From Natrinema saccharevitans (GTDB lineage: Archaea > Halobacteriota > Halobacteria > Halobacteriales > Natrialbaceae), in NCBI RefSeq assembly GCF_001953745.1, contig NZ_LWLN01000001.1, positions 930,001 through 994,000 on the forward strand: DNA of 64,000 bases, given 5' to 3'. Below the pieces are notes generated by a model, which was not told where the DNA came from, did not search any database, and saw only the letters and a list, made by a program, of their open reading frames with translations. A program made the translations under genes and the position numbers. Below are positions 63,965 through 64,000 of this stretch, piece after piece (positions within the stretch are counted from its first letter, which is position 1; each line of letters opens with the position of its first letter).

Positions 63965-64000
63965 TCGCTGTAATCCCACAGCGCCCCGACGGGTTGCTTC

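Noticed and set aside
752-63979. Numerous long antisense or shifted-frame ORFs (for example 995-1648, 3199-4926, 15956-17887, 23942-26311, 36436-38478, 38240-39784, 41770-43932, 51499-54105, 61814-63973)
   Set aside because: They are Arg-rich mirror frames caused by high GC third positions. Each covers a well-supported gene on the other strand or in another frame.

Overview
The window is chromosomal DNA of a haloarchaeon. The proteins are strongly acidic and the genes are GC-rich. Several starts sit about 27 nt behind a TATA box, which fits leaderless mRNAs. There are TFB, S8e, an archaeosortase-type (PGF-CTERM) S-layer protein, DacZ, Bat-type regulators and a class III PHA locus. The gene mix resembles the Natrialbales (Natrinema/Haloterrigena-like); that placement is inference. 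No rRNA, CRISPR array or insertion sequence was seen.

Layout. 1-5.7 kb: cut-off FAD amine oxidase, then an MMPL-type exporter and a secreted partner, divergent from a TetR regulator across a shared operator. 6.2-8.8 kb: S-layer glycoprotein gene. 9.2-16.3 kb: glutaredoxin-thioredoxin reductase fusion, TFB, small conserved proteins, OGG1-type glycosylase and acylphosphatase. 16.4-19.4 kb: overlapping nnr-moaC-nitronate monooxygenase genes. 19.4-24.1 kb: polyhydroxyalkanoate locus (phaB, phaC, phaE, phasin, AbrB-type PhaR and divergent MaoC hydratase). 24.2-27.4 kb: phosphohexomutase, cytidine deaminase and nucleoside phosphorylase. 27.4-29.0 kb: DacZ diadenylate cyclase with an MscS-type channel.

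29.5-34.8 kb is the accessory region: a winged-helix protein, a 1305-aa type IIG-like restriction-modification enzyme whose C-terminal half is AT-rich, a tRNA-Leu gene with a duplicated 3' end, and two ~83 bp palindromic repeats. A third copy lies near 54.9 kb. 35-41 kb: single-domain TFB relative, PPAT, malic enzyme, PQQ-type lipoprotein, S8e and an AbrB-PhoU regulator. 41.5-45.1 kb: DUF7511 protein, polyphosphate kinase and phosphoesterase. 45-49.8 kb: riboflavin-pathway reductase, enoyl-CoA hydratase, MsrA, GlpA-like dehydrogenase. 49.8-54.6 kb: corrinoid adenosyltransferase, ABC exporter, cobyric acid synthase. The right end has a ribbon-helix-helix protein, a Bat-type sensor-regulator, a secreted zinc protease and the otsA-otsB trehalose pair.

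Genes that appear to work together: phaB/C/E/P/R/J in PHA storage; ppk, phosphoesterase and PhoU-like protein in phosphate handling; dacZ and mscS in osmotic signalling; otsA/otsB in compatible-solute synthesis. No wholly new multi-gene defence system is evident. The least explained signals are the palindromic repeat family, the tRNA-Leu repeat and hairpin block beside the RM gene, and the paired upstream ORFs at the efflux operon.
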